From Amphibalanus amphitrite (lineage: Eukaryota > Arthropoda > Thecostraca > Balanomorpha > Balanidae): 64,000 nucleotides of DNA. The number at the start of each line of letters is the position of its first letter. Positions within the stretch are counted from its first letter, which is position 1. A program made the translations under genes and the position numbers. Shown here in pieces: positions 28,614 through 39,358 of the stretch. The notes below the pieces were generated by a model. That model was not told the DNA's origin, did not search any database, and saw only the letters and a list, made by a program, of their open reading frames with translations. The stretch covers positions 372,001-436,000 of the forward strand of contig NW_024881672.1 in the NCBI RefSeq assembly GCF_019059575.1. Reading direction: 5' to 3'.

Positions 28614-28767
28614 GGACGCCGGTGAAAACAGGGCGCCTGGGGCGATTTGATCAAGGTTCGTGAAATTTACACGTGACGTTTGGCATATAGAAGGCCCATT
28701 AAGCGGGAGGAGTTCCAAATGTCACGTGACTAATATGCCCTCCGGCGCCCTGTTTTCACCGGCGTCC
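28614..28767. mobile_element. Small MITE (154 bp) with 8-bp target duplication
   Basis: The direct repeat CGATTGAG lies at 28606-28613 and 28768-28775. TIRs of about 24 bp begin GGACGCCGGTGAAAACAGG. An 8-bp duplication fits hAT or Merlin; GG ends slightly favour Merlin. The TSD is perfect, so the insertion is likely young. Confidence 0.75.
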
Positions 28768-29906
28768 CGATTGAGGTGACCAAAATTAGCTTAGATACCT
28801 ACTAGCAGGCTCTCGTAGGTATCTAGTAGGTATCTCTTATACGGCACTAAAACTGCCTTGCTAGCAGGCAACTAACAGGTCGATAAGAAGTGGAACTCAA
28901 AACTAGGGACAAAACAAAAGCTTGGATCAGATTTCGGGTCAGGAGCACGGACAGTCCTAGTTCTGAGGCCTTTAACTGACTGACAATAGGTAAACACGAG
29001 TGACGACCGACAAATAGTCTGGTCTTCCGTTGGCCACCGTTGGATGTGTGCTGTGGCAATGACCCAGGGCCTCGTCTAGAATTTTCACTGGGGGGGGGGG
29101 GGGGGGGGGGGCAGAAACACAAGGAGCCAAACCTAGGGTACCCCCAAATCCTGTTTTCTCACCGGATTTAGGCAACTTATTTTTCATCACAGCCCTGAAA
29201 CCTGGTGAACTTTTTTAGCACCGGTAAATAAAAATGATAGACCATCCGACCCATGCCTTTGCATTAGTTTATAACCCCCTCACATTGCCCCACCAGACAG
29301 TAGGTACCTAATAAGCATACAAAGAATGAAACCTTAGTTTTGGACCCGCTACACCTTTTTTAAGTCGGTCATTGGTTTACGATTTCAGCCTCTCATGAAT
29401 GCTTTACTGTTCGTCGGAGTTCAAATTTAGCGACTCATTTCCGTTTATCTAAGAATCTTGCTCCCGTTATGGCTACCTAAGGGAGCCATCACTTATTTAG
29501 GTATACCTATGCGCTTCTCATCTCATGCTGCTCTGTTCATGCAAGGTAGAGTTAAAACGTTGTAATCAAATATTTTCTGAGAATAATCGAGCGAAACGGA
29601 CAATTTATGCCCTCGAATGACCTGAATATTGACCTTATCTTAGCAATTTATTACGAAGGCATATATTTTTTGCGAACCACATCGGTTTCTAATGTGCCCC
29701 GCCGGCTTCTGAGCTTCAGGTGCCGAGCTCTGATGGCCAATGCCAGCTTCTGGACCCACGTCGGCCTCTGGTAGCCCACACTAGTATTTCCCGTCCACAG
29801 AGACAGACCACCAGGCTGAGCTTACGATCACCCAGAATGGGAGCCTGCTTCATTACGATTAGGAGCTACTCTTGCCGCACACCGGGGACCGTCCAGCCAG
29901 GAGTTT

Positions 29907-30263
29907 GCCGGTCCCGTAGCTCAGTTGGTAGAGCGTTGGACAGGACTCCGCGTGGTGAGAGCACGCGTTCCCGGTTATAACAGTCCGGGATCGCAGCGCG
30001 ACGGGCGCTTGACATTTATGGGCCTCCTGACAGGTATGGCTGCGGTTGGTGGCAGGCCGTAGCCAGGCGAAGTCAGTGAGGGGACCGGCCGTGCGCGGCT
30101 ATGTGCGCACGTTAAACTTTGGACTCTAAATTCTGCCATAGTACTGGAATTGTGCGATCGGAGGGTAGAGGGCAGGGTCACCGTAACAAGCTTCGCTAAA
30201 CGGTGGCTCTGCCTTATGAATCATTCCTATCAAAAAAGGTTCGGACTAAATTTATAAAAAAAT
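29907..30263 (+). mobile_element. tRNA-derived SINE, copy 2
   Basis: Same family as copy 1 and alike over its full length. A box TAGCTCAGTTGGTAGAGCG at about 29918. The B box is decayed (GGGATCGCAGC), and the head carries a 5-bp insertion relative to copy 1. It ends in a short A tail at 30255-30262. It lies within the left arm of element I. Confidence 0.85.
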
Positions 30264-31460
30264 GAAGTTCGACGTCGCGTAGTGAGGACGATAGGTAGAG
30301 ACAACAGATTGACGCCCCGAGGACAGAAACAACAGGAGAATACGTGAAAGAGAATATGCGGGACACGGAATTAGGTCGCCCGAAAACCCGAAATGTAGCG
30401 TATTGCTGTAATCGGGTAATCGGGTAGGGGAGAGCGGGGCCAGTTGAAACACGGGGTCAGATGAAACATGGCTTTATTTTCAACAATATGCAACATATGG
30501 CGTTGCCCACACCACTGCGCATCCGCGCTCGACCACTTCCTTTGTCAACGGCGTTTGGGCGGCAAACGGACGGTAATTTTGATTTGACACTTGTTTTTGT
30601 GTTTTGAGGGGCGTTTGGGAGAAATCGTTTTTATGAATATTTTGTGATATCTCATATACCTTTGTTTGCTGAAAGAAGAACTCCTGGCTCCGGAATAACA
30701 CCTTATTTGGCCCTTCATTCAGCATGATCCCAGCTAACAATTTGCCGTTGTTACAACGTCGTTTAAACGTTGTCAAATGGTTACCACAACGTCCCGATTT
30801 ATCGTTGTGACAACGTAATTTTGTATACTCCAGACAACGGCGTGACAACGTCATCCGACCATGCATTTGAATGTCATCACAACGTTTCTGTAACGTGGCC
30901 GTGACGTCCCAAAACTGTTCTTACAACGTCCCGCCAACGTTATGAAATGTTTTCTGTAACGTACCAACAGTGTTTCTGGAACGCTGTCACCACGTTTCCG
31001 CAACGTGACTACAAGGAGTATAGAACGCTTTGGCAACGTCTCTGCGACGTTTTTATCACGTGCGCACCACGTTGTCGCTACTTCGTATTGCCGTCCCTGC
31101 GACCCTGAGTAAACGTCCTAAACATTTTCGCAACGCCCTCTCAACGTGTTCGCAACATACTCAGAATGTGTTTCCGACGCTCTCTTCCCGTTCTCTAGAC
31201 TTGTAAAAAAAGGCATGTAAGAAGTGTATTGTTCGTGAGAATCGTTCAGTTCACCCGTTCGATACGGAAATGTTCGTGCTTGCTCGTGATCGTTCACTCG
31301 TTCTCGTACTCGTTCTTTTTCGTCACCCGGAGGACCATAAAGTTATCGTTCATATATGTAAAAGTCTATTCTCGATTACTTAGCAAGCGGTTAAAAAAGG
31401 GTGAAATACGGCGGTCACAGGTGCAGCGCAATTCGTCGTTCTCGGCACGTCGTTCACGTA

Positions 31461-31608
31461 AGGCCGCGTCGGCCATGCGTCGTAACACCGGGCCGTGTCG
31501 CGCCGGCGGAGTCGCGTTGAAGACTGTTCGTACTCAGGCCGCGTCGGCCACGTCGTATGACACCGGGCCGTGTCGCACCGGCGGAGTCCCGTTGAAGACT
31601 GTCAGGCC
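31461..31608 (+). repeat. 75-bp direct duplication, GC-rich
   Basis: AGGCCGCGTCGGCCA starts two copies exactly 75 bp apart (31461 and 31536), about 90% alike. Both are open in the same frame. Confidence 0.85.
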
Positions 31609-31957
31609 CCCGTCCCGTCTCAGCCCTCGTGGTATGTACGCACAACACGTGGGCATGAGAACCAGGACAGGGGCCAGATGACACATATGTGAGCGGCGTG
31701 GCGCGGCGGACCGACCGCCGCGCTCCGAGCGCCGGCCGTCTTTGCTAAGATACCCAAAATGCCTATTTGCTCGCTAACATGTATATTTCAATACATCATA
31801 CAGGTCAATTTACAAAAAAAAAAAACGACGGCGGCGGCATCGGTGATGGGGCATGGGGCCCAGGGGCGCCCCCATGGGGGCGTGGGACGGAATTGGGTTC
31901 TACCTGCTCTGGCGCTAGCCGCTAGCACGCCAGAACTGGTGGAAGTTCACTTCTTCA

Positions 31958-32188
31958 CTAACCCTCGCTGGGAGGATCACTCGGCGGACCGTTAGGCACC
32001 GGCTCATTTGCGGCCTCGATGTCCCTAGGCAGCTGGCAGTGCCTGACTAGACGGTCTGCGCACCCCCCGTTCCGGTCGCAGCTTCCGGACAGCCACTTCG
32101 CTACCGCATTGCCGACAGTAGGCCTGCCAGAAGGCGCGCTGACGAGTTGCAGGACGTCTGCGGGAAGACATGAGGGAAAATCAGACAT
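31958..32188 (-). other. Gene-like fragment inside element F
   Basis: A 76-codon frame ends ADRLVRHCQLPRDIEAANEP and then a Pro/Ser tail. It follows a pyrimidine tract and CCCGCAG acceptor at ~32162. About 330 bp upstream on the same strand lies a CpG-rich block with a perfect CRE (TGACGTCA, 32518-32525) and a CTG|GTAAGT donor near 32360. It may be a host gene end carried by the transposon or part of its own gene. No family was recognised. Confidence 0.35.
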
Positions 32189-32696
32189 TCAATTCATGAA
32201 AAAATCGCAAAAATACCTGCACCACTTTCCATAACAGTGCGACAGGCTAGATCAAACGTGTCAACACCTTAGAGGCTAGAGCTACAATAAACTATAGCCT
32301 AGACCGCACGATATTACAAGGCGCAATCTTGCAAATGCTACTCGTAAATGGTACTTTGACTTACCAGTCAAAGCAACAATCGCATCAAACGCAGACAACT
32401 GGCGCTATCTTTCATCTTCCAGCTATCTCAGCCGCGCCCGCCGCCGGCCCTCACTGCTCGCTCGCGCCGCGTAGGCTGCGGCTCGGCCGGCTGGCTCTGA
32501 ACGCCGGCCGGTGACACTGACGTCACGGCCCCTCAGGCGAGGTCAGGGCGCGAGCCACCGTTCGCCAGAGTGGCGGCCCGCGTGGCTTGCTGGCAGCCGC
32601 GGATAACAGTCGCGTTTACATAGGGATAGTTGCAAGCCTCTAGCTCCGCCTGTGATGTTGCAAAACATGCCAATGACGCTTTGCAATTTACACATG

Positions 32697-32697
<1 letters not shown>

Positions 32698-32778
<81 letters not shown>
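32698..32778. repeat. (TA)n microsatellite
   Basis: About 40 TA units directly abutting the left arm of the Penelope-like fragment. Confidence 0.95.
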
Positions 32779-32780
<2 letters not shown>

Positions 32781-34226
32781 TGTTTTTGTTAGCTTCTTGC
32801 GTGTTTGTTCGATATGTCGAAGTAGAAGTTTTTGATCTTGAGGTAAGTCAAATATGAGATCCCCAAAGTTCATGTATTCATTAATAGCTAGCGACGTTTC
32901 GGCTTTTCCAAAACCATTTTCAAGCTTAATTATGTTTAGCACGACATGAGCGATCACAAATGTTGACAAATAAAGCAAAACATGTTTCATGGTACACGAT
33001 TTCAAACAAAGAGACATTTTGTGACAGTTATTTCTGTTTTTTTTTTCACACTTGTTAAAACGAGGTTCTTAGCGAGTAGAATCCTCATTGCGGAGAAGCA
33101 ATGTACAATGTTCCGTATTCCGTTAAGCTTAACATACTACACGAGCGAGCACACAAATATCGAAACAAATTTTGGTCAACAACGGCTATTCAAACAGTGA
33201 CATCGACTCTGAAATCAAATCACAACTGAACAGGACACATGAACAACACCAGACCACACAGCAAGAAACCATCACACTTTTGGTGAAAAATCAGATGTCT
33301 TCAGCGTACCGTGTAGATGAACGGGTCCTTAGAGACATCGTTCTTAAAAACGTCCAGCCGGCACAAGACAATGTCAAAATCAAGCTCCAGATATACTACA
33401 AAAGTCGTAAAGTGCATTCACTGTTCATGAAAAACAAACCCACGCAGAACAATGACAAACTCAAACGCACCAACGTAATCTACAAGTATTCTTGCCCACA
33501 CGGAGACTGCCTGCTTCGTAAAACAGATTACATTGGACTTACCACCACCACCCTTTCTCGGCGGCTCACAATGCACCTCCGTGACGGCGCACCCCATGAC
33601 CACACAACACAGACACACCACAAACACATAACACGACAAGACTTGACGGACAACACGACTATCTTGACGATGTGCAACAACAGACGACGACTCCAAGTTC
33701 TTGAAGCTCTATACATTCGTAGAGAGAAGCCAAAGCTCAACAAGCAACTGTCGTCGTGCGTTACGCTAAGCTTATTCTCATAGGCCGATAGTAGCATCAT
33801 CCAAACGATGTTATATATTGTACATAGATTACAGTGTAACATTGTATTGTGTGCTCGCTCGTGTAGTATGTTAAGCTTAACGGAATACGGAACATTGTAC
33901 ATTGCTTCTCCGCAATGAGGATTCTACTCGCTAAGAACCTCGTTTTAACAAGTGTGAAAAAAAACAGAAATAACTGTCACAAAATGTCTCTTTGTTTGAA
34001 ATCGTGTACCATGAAACATGTTTTGCTTTATTTGTCAACATTTGTGATCGCTCATGTCGTGCTAAACATAATTAAGCTTGAAAATGGTTTTGGAAAAGCC
34101 GAAACGTCGCTAGCTATTAATGAATACATGAACTTTGGGGATCTCATATTTGACTTACCTCAAGATCAAAAACTTCTACTTCGACATATCGAACAAACAC
34201 GCAAGAAGCTAACAAAAACAAGATAT
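32777..34226 (+). mobile_element. Penelope-like element fragment with inverted terminal arms
   Basis: Two 378-bp arms in opposite orientation (32777-33154 and 33849-34226), near-perfect in match, flank 694 bp that encode the endonuclease part of a Penelope-like retroelement. The reverse transcriptase is absent. Arm sequence includes GCCGAAACGTCGC after a weak stem, resembling the hammerhead-type motif of Penelope terminal repeats. (TA)n tracts lie on both sides. Confidence 0.75.
33172..33783 (+). CDS. GIY-YIG endonuclease domain of a Penelope-like element (fragment)
   Basis: The frame carries KRTNVIYKYSCPHGDC (GIY position plus the Cys pair typical of Penelope endonucleases), KTDYIGLTTTTLSRRLTMHL (YIG, then the conserved Arg and His) and LQVLEALYIRREKPKLNKQ (the catalytic Glu region). 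Order and spacing match the Penelope GIY-YIG domain, which nicks DNA during retrotransposition. Only this C-terminal part and some linker remain, so it is a fragment and the start shown is not a true start. Confidence 0.8.
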   Translation: MVNNGYSNSDIDSEIKSQLNRTHEQHQTTQQETITLLVKNQMSSAYRVDERVLRDIVLKNVQPAQDNVKIKLQIYYKSRKVHSLFMKNKPTQNNDKLKRTNVIYKYSCPHGDCLLRKTDYIGLTTTTLSRRLTMHLRDGAPHDHTTQTHHKHITRQDLTDNTTILTMCNNRRRLQVLEALYIRREKPKLNKQLSSCVTLSLFS

Positions 34227-34278
34227 TCCCTGGCCTTCAACAAAACTTGTCTAAATGAAAATGTTCTGCCAAAATATA

Positions 34279-34281
<3 letters not shown>

Positions 34282-34343
<62 letters not shown>
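34282..34343. repeat. (TA)n microsatellite
   Basis: About 31 TA units on the right side of the Penelope-like fragment. Confidence 0.95.
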
Positions 34344-34347
<4 letters not shown>

Positions 34348-34762
34348 ATAGTTAGGCAGCAATCCATTCAATCCATTTAGTGGCTCCTTTCCTGCGTGGT
34401 GCCAACTGAAATAGGATGCGAGACGTAGATCGATTTTAGCGAAACAATTTGTCAAAAGGTATTGGCTCGCAAAACACTTATTTGCTTTTATTTATGTGTA
34501 GGGTGTAATTTTGTTCGTTTTGCTTGAAAATGTTATGGAATATAACGAAACCGGTCGCGAGAACGAACTTTATATAATACGGACACACCAGACTATAACT
34601 CTACCTAACTATAACTACAGTTTAAAGTAATTTATGACATTAATTGGTGACTTAATTAGCGGCTTCAGCCATACTGCAAAAGCGGTGGTACGCTCGCTCA
34701 CTTGAGAAGCTACAAAAGAAGCTTATCAATGAAAGAAGTGCGATTGTGTTCAAGCAGACTTG

Positions 34763-34763
34763 C

Positions 34764-34844
<81 letters not shown>
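34763..34844. repeat. (TA)n microsatellite
   Basis: About 40 TA units ending exactly at the left end of element G. Confidence 0.95.
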
Positions 34845-34848
<4 letters not shown>

Positions 34849-37800
34849 GACCACTATATACCTGGACTGTGCACTGATTTTGCCGACTGCCATTAGGGCC
34901 CTGCTGGGAAATTCGACGTAGCACGCGGAATTGTGTGTTGATGCTCTAGTAAGCCCATTTAAATTAAAGTAACTACTTAAATGTGATGTATATTTTAATA
35001 AATGCTGAATTTATAGCATGATTTTCGACATGATAAATAGATAAAAGCACTTAGAGGCAGGTATAACACTGTATTCAGTGCAAAACATCGATAAACAGGA
35101 ACCATCCGTGATCGGTCAATTTGACAAGGAACAGTCTGATCGCATATTGGACGCACTGCATATTTATTTGCTAGTCTAAATCAGACACGCACCTTGGCAC
35201 AATGTTTTGGCACTTGGGCCTGGCGCAGCAGCCCACACGATCTACACCACGGAATTGCAAAGATCCCTTTAGATAATTACAAAGCTGTCGGGGCTGCGTG
35301 TCTAGCGCGATCGTCCGAGGTGACCTGCTTCCACTGAGGCCGATTTCATGTTCAGCTTAGCGACAGATGGGTTCTATCCTCTGTCCTTCTCGAGAGAAGG
35401 GGAGTTGAACCCCGTTGTCAGGTGGCCGCATTTTGGCGGGTGATGGCGATCGAGATTGTAGATTTAGACGGAGTCACGAGATAACGGTTCACTGGACACT
35501 GCAGCAGAGCTTCGCACTCGGGAATATACTTCCTTATAGTTATTACTTATTGTGCTACATTTGCCTTTAGTTACTGTACAAGTTGTATATCCACATGTGA
35601 AATTCTCAGCCATGTAGGCATCTTACACATCGACGAATATGACTTCAGGTTACTGACTGCATAAACGAAATGATCCGAGAAATGTTACATTGCGTTTACT
35701 TCCTGCGGCTCAATCTTTCTCATTTTCATGAATCTTTCCCATTTTGATGAAGCTCTGCTCGCGCATCGCTGTCGTTGAGTGACGGTATTGCCCATGAATT
35801 GCAATGTTTGTTTTTCGCTCAACTATACACACCAATGTGTTGAAGGAAGGCGGGTCGTAGCGTTGTAACTTGAGATGTTTCTCGACAGTGTGACTTCCAC
35901 CCTCGGCGAACAATATGTGAAGAAACCTATCGTTTTCCTTTACAATGGTAGTCGAGATGTCTTGAAACACACGTTAGGGGCTATAGGGGAGACCCGGGAG
36001 GTATGGGCCCCCTGGAGGTATGGGCCATCGCAGTTTTGAAGAAGTGTTGCGTATTTTTACACATTTGACCGCGTAAACTGGTAGCAGCCATTCCGTTATA
36101 CAACCCACGTGATTTCCAAAATTTTCCTCGGTCTTCTTTGGCAACGAGCGGTGATAAAGCGTTTTTGCCCTCTTCGAGTAAAATACGGTACATGCAGAAA
36201 ATTCGTGATAAATTTGAACCAGGCTCGTTTTATGATGTCAGACCATCGGTAATATAAAGTTTAAAGCATGCAAATTAAGACTGGATAGACAATTTGAAGC
36301 TTTCTTACAAGTTTATGAGCTGAGATGCTACGCACATTCTGGCGTCCTAACCGGGAGGTTCGGGCCACCCACCCCCGTTGATCCTAAATCAATAAAATGA
36401 TGCTTTCATTGAATGTCCTCTTCAATAACTTTTATTTTTGTCGCGCAAGGTCGAAAATTTAACTTCAAATTTCATTCGAACAGAAAAAATATTATTTATC
36501 TTATTTCATGGAGCATGATTGAGTTTACCAAAATACATATGTGCCCACGTGACCCCCCTGAAGTAAGCTGTTGGCCGCTTATGCGGTTCCTGGGCTCTAA
36601 GAGAGATCAAGGTGGATACCAGCTACGAGTATTGTTCTCATTATCGAGAAAAGAATATGAAACATGGCACCGGCCCATACCTCCCGGGCCATGGCCCATA
36701 CCTCCCGGTGTATTTTGATGGATCGAAAAAGCGCATGATTTATTGAAAGTTATCTCGAGACAAAATAGTTGATCCCAGATGCCTAATATCAAGCACACTT
36801 TGCAGGTAAAAGGCAATTTCACGTACACAGAGTGAAAAACCGGGTCTAGCCACTTCCCACTGGAAGAAAATTGCCTTTTCACAAAACTGGCCCATACCTC
36901 CCAGGTCTCCCCTACGTGTGCCGAAGAGAGAGTGACTCGGTAGCTGTGACCAGAGCAGGACTCATGGCTTTCATGCACGAACAGAACACAGATTGCTTAT
37001 GTGGGCACGCCAGCTCTCTGCAAGCAATACGATCTGGAGTTCTGGACCATCACTCGACGAAATTGCGAGAATTTATAACTCCTTTGGCTTCATTGTGTGA
37101 CTGATTATAGGAGCCGCCAGTATCTGGAAACATGTGCAACGTGCAGCATGTTTACATGCATACATCCCCTAAATCGAATTGTGGAAATGACCGCCGATGT
37201 CGACCAGAGGAAAACTGGCACTTCTTACAGCTCTCTTCGGCTCGATTTTTCGGTCTCGGCGAGCGTCACAACATGAAATAAAGCTCACAGGGAGCCCATG
37301 ATTGGTCAGGATTTCAAGACGTTTAAAGTTTCAGAGCAGATAGTAATTAACTTCTTGTTGATGCCTCAGCCAGGAATCGGAACACTGACATTGTCGCACG
37401 CACTGTCTTTGAATATCTCTTGCTCACGCCCTATTCTGTTCAGAGGATATTCTGAAGTTATTATCATTAGCCGCACATTTTACTGTACTTTTGTGGCATA
37501 TATGCATTCAAAAGTAACACAAACTATTAATTTCATTTAAGACAAAAGAGAACTATCCCGCATGTCAATGATGAACAACAATAATCTTGCAAAAATCTTC
37601 GCCACATTTCTGTGAAAATTTGCTAATTCTCGTGAAAATGAGCTGGGAACCATCATCCACACCATGTTAAATCATCAAAGAAATAGGCAAAACATGTCCT
37701 TCATTTTTCAATGTTTGCGCTACTGTTACTAAGTTTTTGCCCAAAGTAAGATATAGGAAAGACTACAAATTGACTAGAGGTGTTGGTTCCCAAAGCACAT

Positions 37801-37900
37801 TATCATATGGCGAGTGATTTGGCTGTGATAACGTTTGAAAGTTAGGGCCCTAATGGCAGGTCCCTAATTTCTGTGCACAGTCCAGGTATATAGTGGTCTA

Positions 37901-37902
<2 letters not shown>
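34845..37902. mobile_element. Element G (3.06 kb), inserted at a (TA)n tract
   Basis: Terminal inverted repeats of about 58 bp begin CATAGACCACTATATACCTG; the first 30 bp are perfect. (TA)n tracts abut both ends (34763-34844 and 37903-37976), as if it entered a TA microsatellite. It contains element E. A minus-strand frame at 35710-35970 could be a coding remnant but shows no known motif. Confidence 0.65.
35986..36912. mobile_element. Element E (927 bp), TA-flanked TIR element inside G
   Basis: TA at 35984-35985 and 36913-36914; the ends are GGGGAGACC and its inverse. The motif CCGGGAGGTATGGGCC or its variants occurs at both ends and inside (35993, 36010, 36353, 36673, 36693, 36889), in both orientations. 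No coding sequence is present. Confidence 0.7.

Positions 37903-37976
<74 letters not shown>
37903..37976. repeat. (TA)n microsatellite
   Basis: About 37 AT units directly after the right end of element G. Confidence 0.95.
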
Positions 37977-37980
<4 letters not shown>

Positions 37981-39358
37981 GAGAGATAGAGAGAGAAAGG
38001 TATCAGAATTTACTTGTAAAAACACCGCTAATTATTCAGTACCTATAATGTCAAGGTTGTGAAAAACCGTTTTAACAACGTGTTGGCGACCACCAGCTGA
38101 CAACGTGAACAGTCCAAGTGTTAAAATATGTCAAATTTAACGATGAAAACTGAATATGCGCATTGAAAGTCAAAGGAAATGCATTATATGGCCATATATG
38201 TCACCATGCATTATCAAAATATAATGCTGCAAGTGCGCGGTTGCTGCAACGTACCAATAAAACGTTGTCACGACGTTTTACCACGACTTTCGGACCAAAC
38301 CATGGCTTCACAACGTTCAGAACGTTGCTACAACGTAATTAAAACGTAATTTCGCAACTTACCGAAACACGACGTTGTGACAACGTTGTAGTAACGTTTC
38401 CTGTTAGCTGGGATGCCGTCCCTCCAGCTCGTTTGACATGTGCTTTACTGCGCGTGCGAGATGGCGGGAGCGGATGGGGTCAATTGAAACGCTTCGGCTG
38501 AGGGTCAGTTGAAACAGGGCCACAGGCCGTTTCAATGGACCCCGGTGACCTTTGCAATGGTTATTGTTCAGGGGCTGCAAACATTAAAGGAAATAGTCCA
38601 CCTTTGAAATGAGCTTTTAAACTGAAATAGTAGTTTAATAGAGCTCAATTTTTGACCCCTTTTTCTCCAGCCTTTTGCTTGAAAGTACACTATAGCCTAA
38701 GATATTTCTCATTTTTCTCATCCGCCCATTTTACCATAGTCTATGTACTTTATGTCACCTATTATGAGGAACTTTGCACTTTTAGCTTTCCAACGACCTA
38801 TTGAATGTAGCATTTGGAAAAGTAAACCGGACGAAATATCTCCTTAAGAAAGTGGCCTTAAAGAGGAAAACATCCCATTGTTAAGGATAGGTGCAATTGA
38901 CCCCATGGGCTGGTTCAATTGACCCTCGCATCGGGGTCATTTGAAACGGGCGTAGAGCTGTTTTATAAGCATGCGTTTAGCAGCAAAATATGTTTGAAAC
39001 ATAATTTTACATATCTTTAAATAAAGCCAAAAGAGCATATTTTTTCATGGCATTGTGCATTTTTCGATATGACAACTAGATCTCGCTGTGCATGTCAAAA
39101 TATAAAAAGTGGTTCAACTGGCCCCGCTCTCCCCTATATCAATGTGCTCACATTGCATCCATGTTTCTTTAACGCATTTGTTTTTATGTGCACTAACGTC
39201 TTGAAGTAAAAATTCGTTTGCCTTTTCGCTTTTGCTGCCCCCCCCCCCCCCCCAGCAGTGACAATTTTACCCTGACTGGGGGAGGGGCAGGCCGGTGACT
39301 GCGGGGGTTTGCCCCCCCCCCCCCCAGCTAACATGTTAGACGAGGCCCTGCAATGGCC

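Larger units (their letters stand above)
30729..38412. mobile_element. Element F (7.7 kb) with CCCAGCTAAC ends
   Basis: TIR CCCAGCTAAC at both ends and AT duplicated at 30727-30728 and 38413-38414. The empty site is preserved in element D copy 1, which proves the boundaries. About 450 bp inside the left end and 340 bp inside the right end are packed with ACAACGT/AACGTTGT motifs. The interior holds a Penelope-like fragment, element G, a gene-like CpG-rich segment and several (TA)n tracts. No transposase was recognised and the superfamily is not assigned. Confidence 0.75.
30427..39134 (-). mobile_element. Element D, copy 2, split by element F
   Basis: TA duplications lie at 30425-30426 and 39135-39136. 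TIRs match copy 1. The two arms (30427-30728 and 38413-39134) together make about 1024 bp, the length of copy 1, in inverted orientation. The break falls in the sequence GCATGATGCCGTCC, which is uninterrupted in copy 1. Confidence 0.85.
29065..39350. mobile_element. Element I, hAT-like (10.3 kb including nested insertions)
   Basis: TIRs are CAGGGCCTCGTCTA at both ends, followed on each side by a long G (or C) run (29090-29111 and 39312-39325). Flanks CAATGACC and CAATGGCC form an 8-bp target duplication with one mismatch. CA-G ends and an 8-bp duplication are hAT features. Its own sequence is about 1.6 kb; the rest is later insertions. No transposase is seen, so it was probably a non-autonomous copy. 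Confidence 0.65.

Noticed and set aside
32697-34924. Open frames rich in Ile-Tyr repeats (32697-33017, 33915-34355, 34652-34924)
   Set aside because: They read through (TA)n microsatellites and Penelope arm sequence; not proteins.
24000-39350. LTR retrotransposon or viral element within the transposon cluster
   Set aside because: No long direct terminal repeats, primer-binding site, gag, protease, integrase or capsid-like sequence was seen; the only retroelement coding sequence is the Penelope endonuclease.
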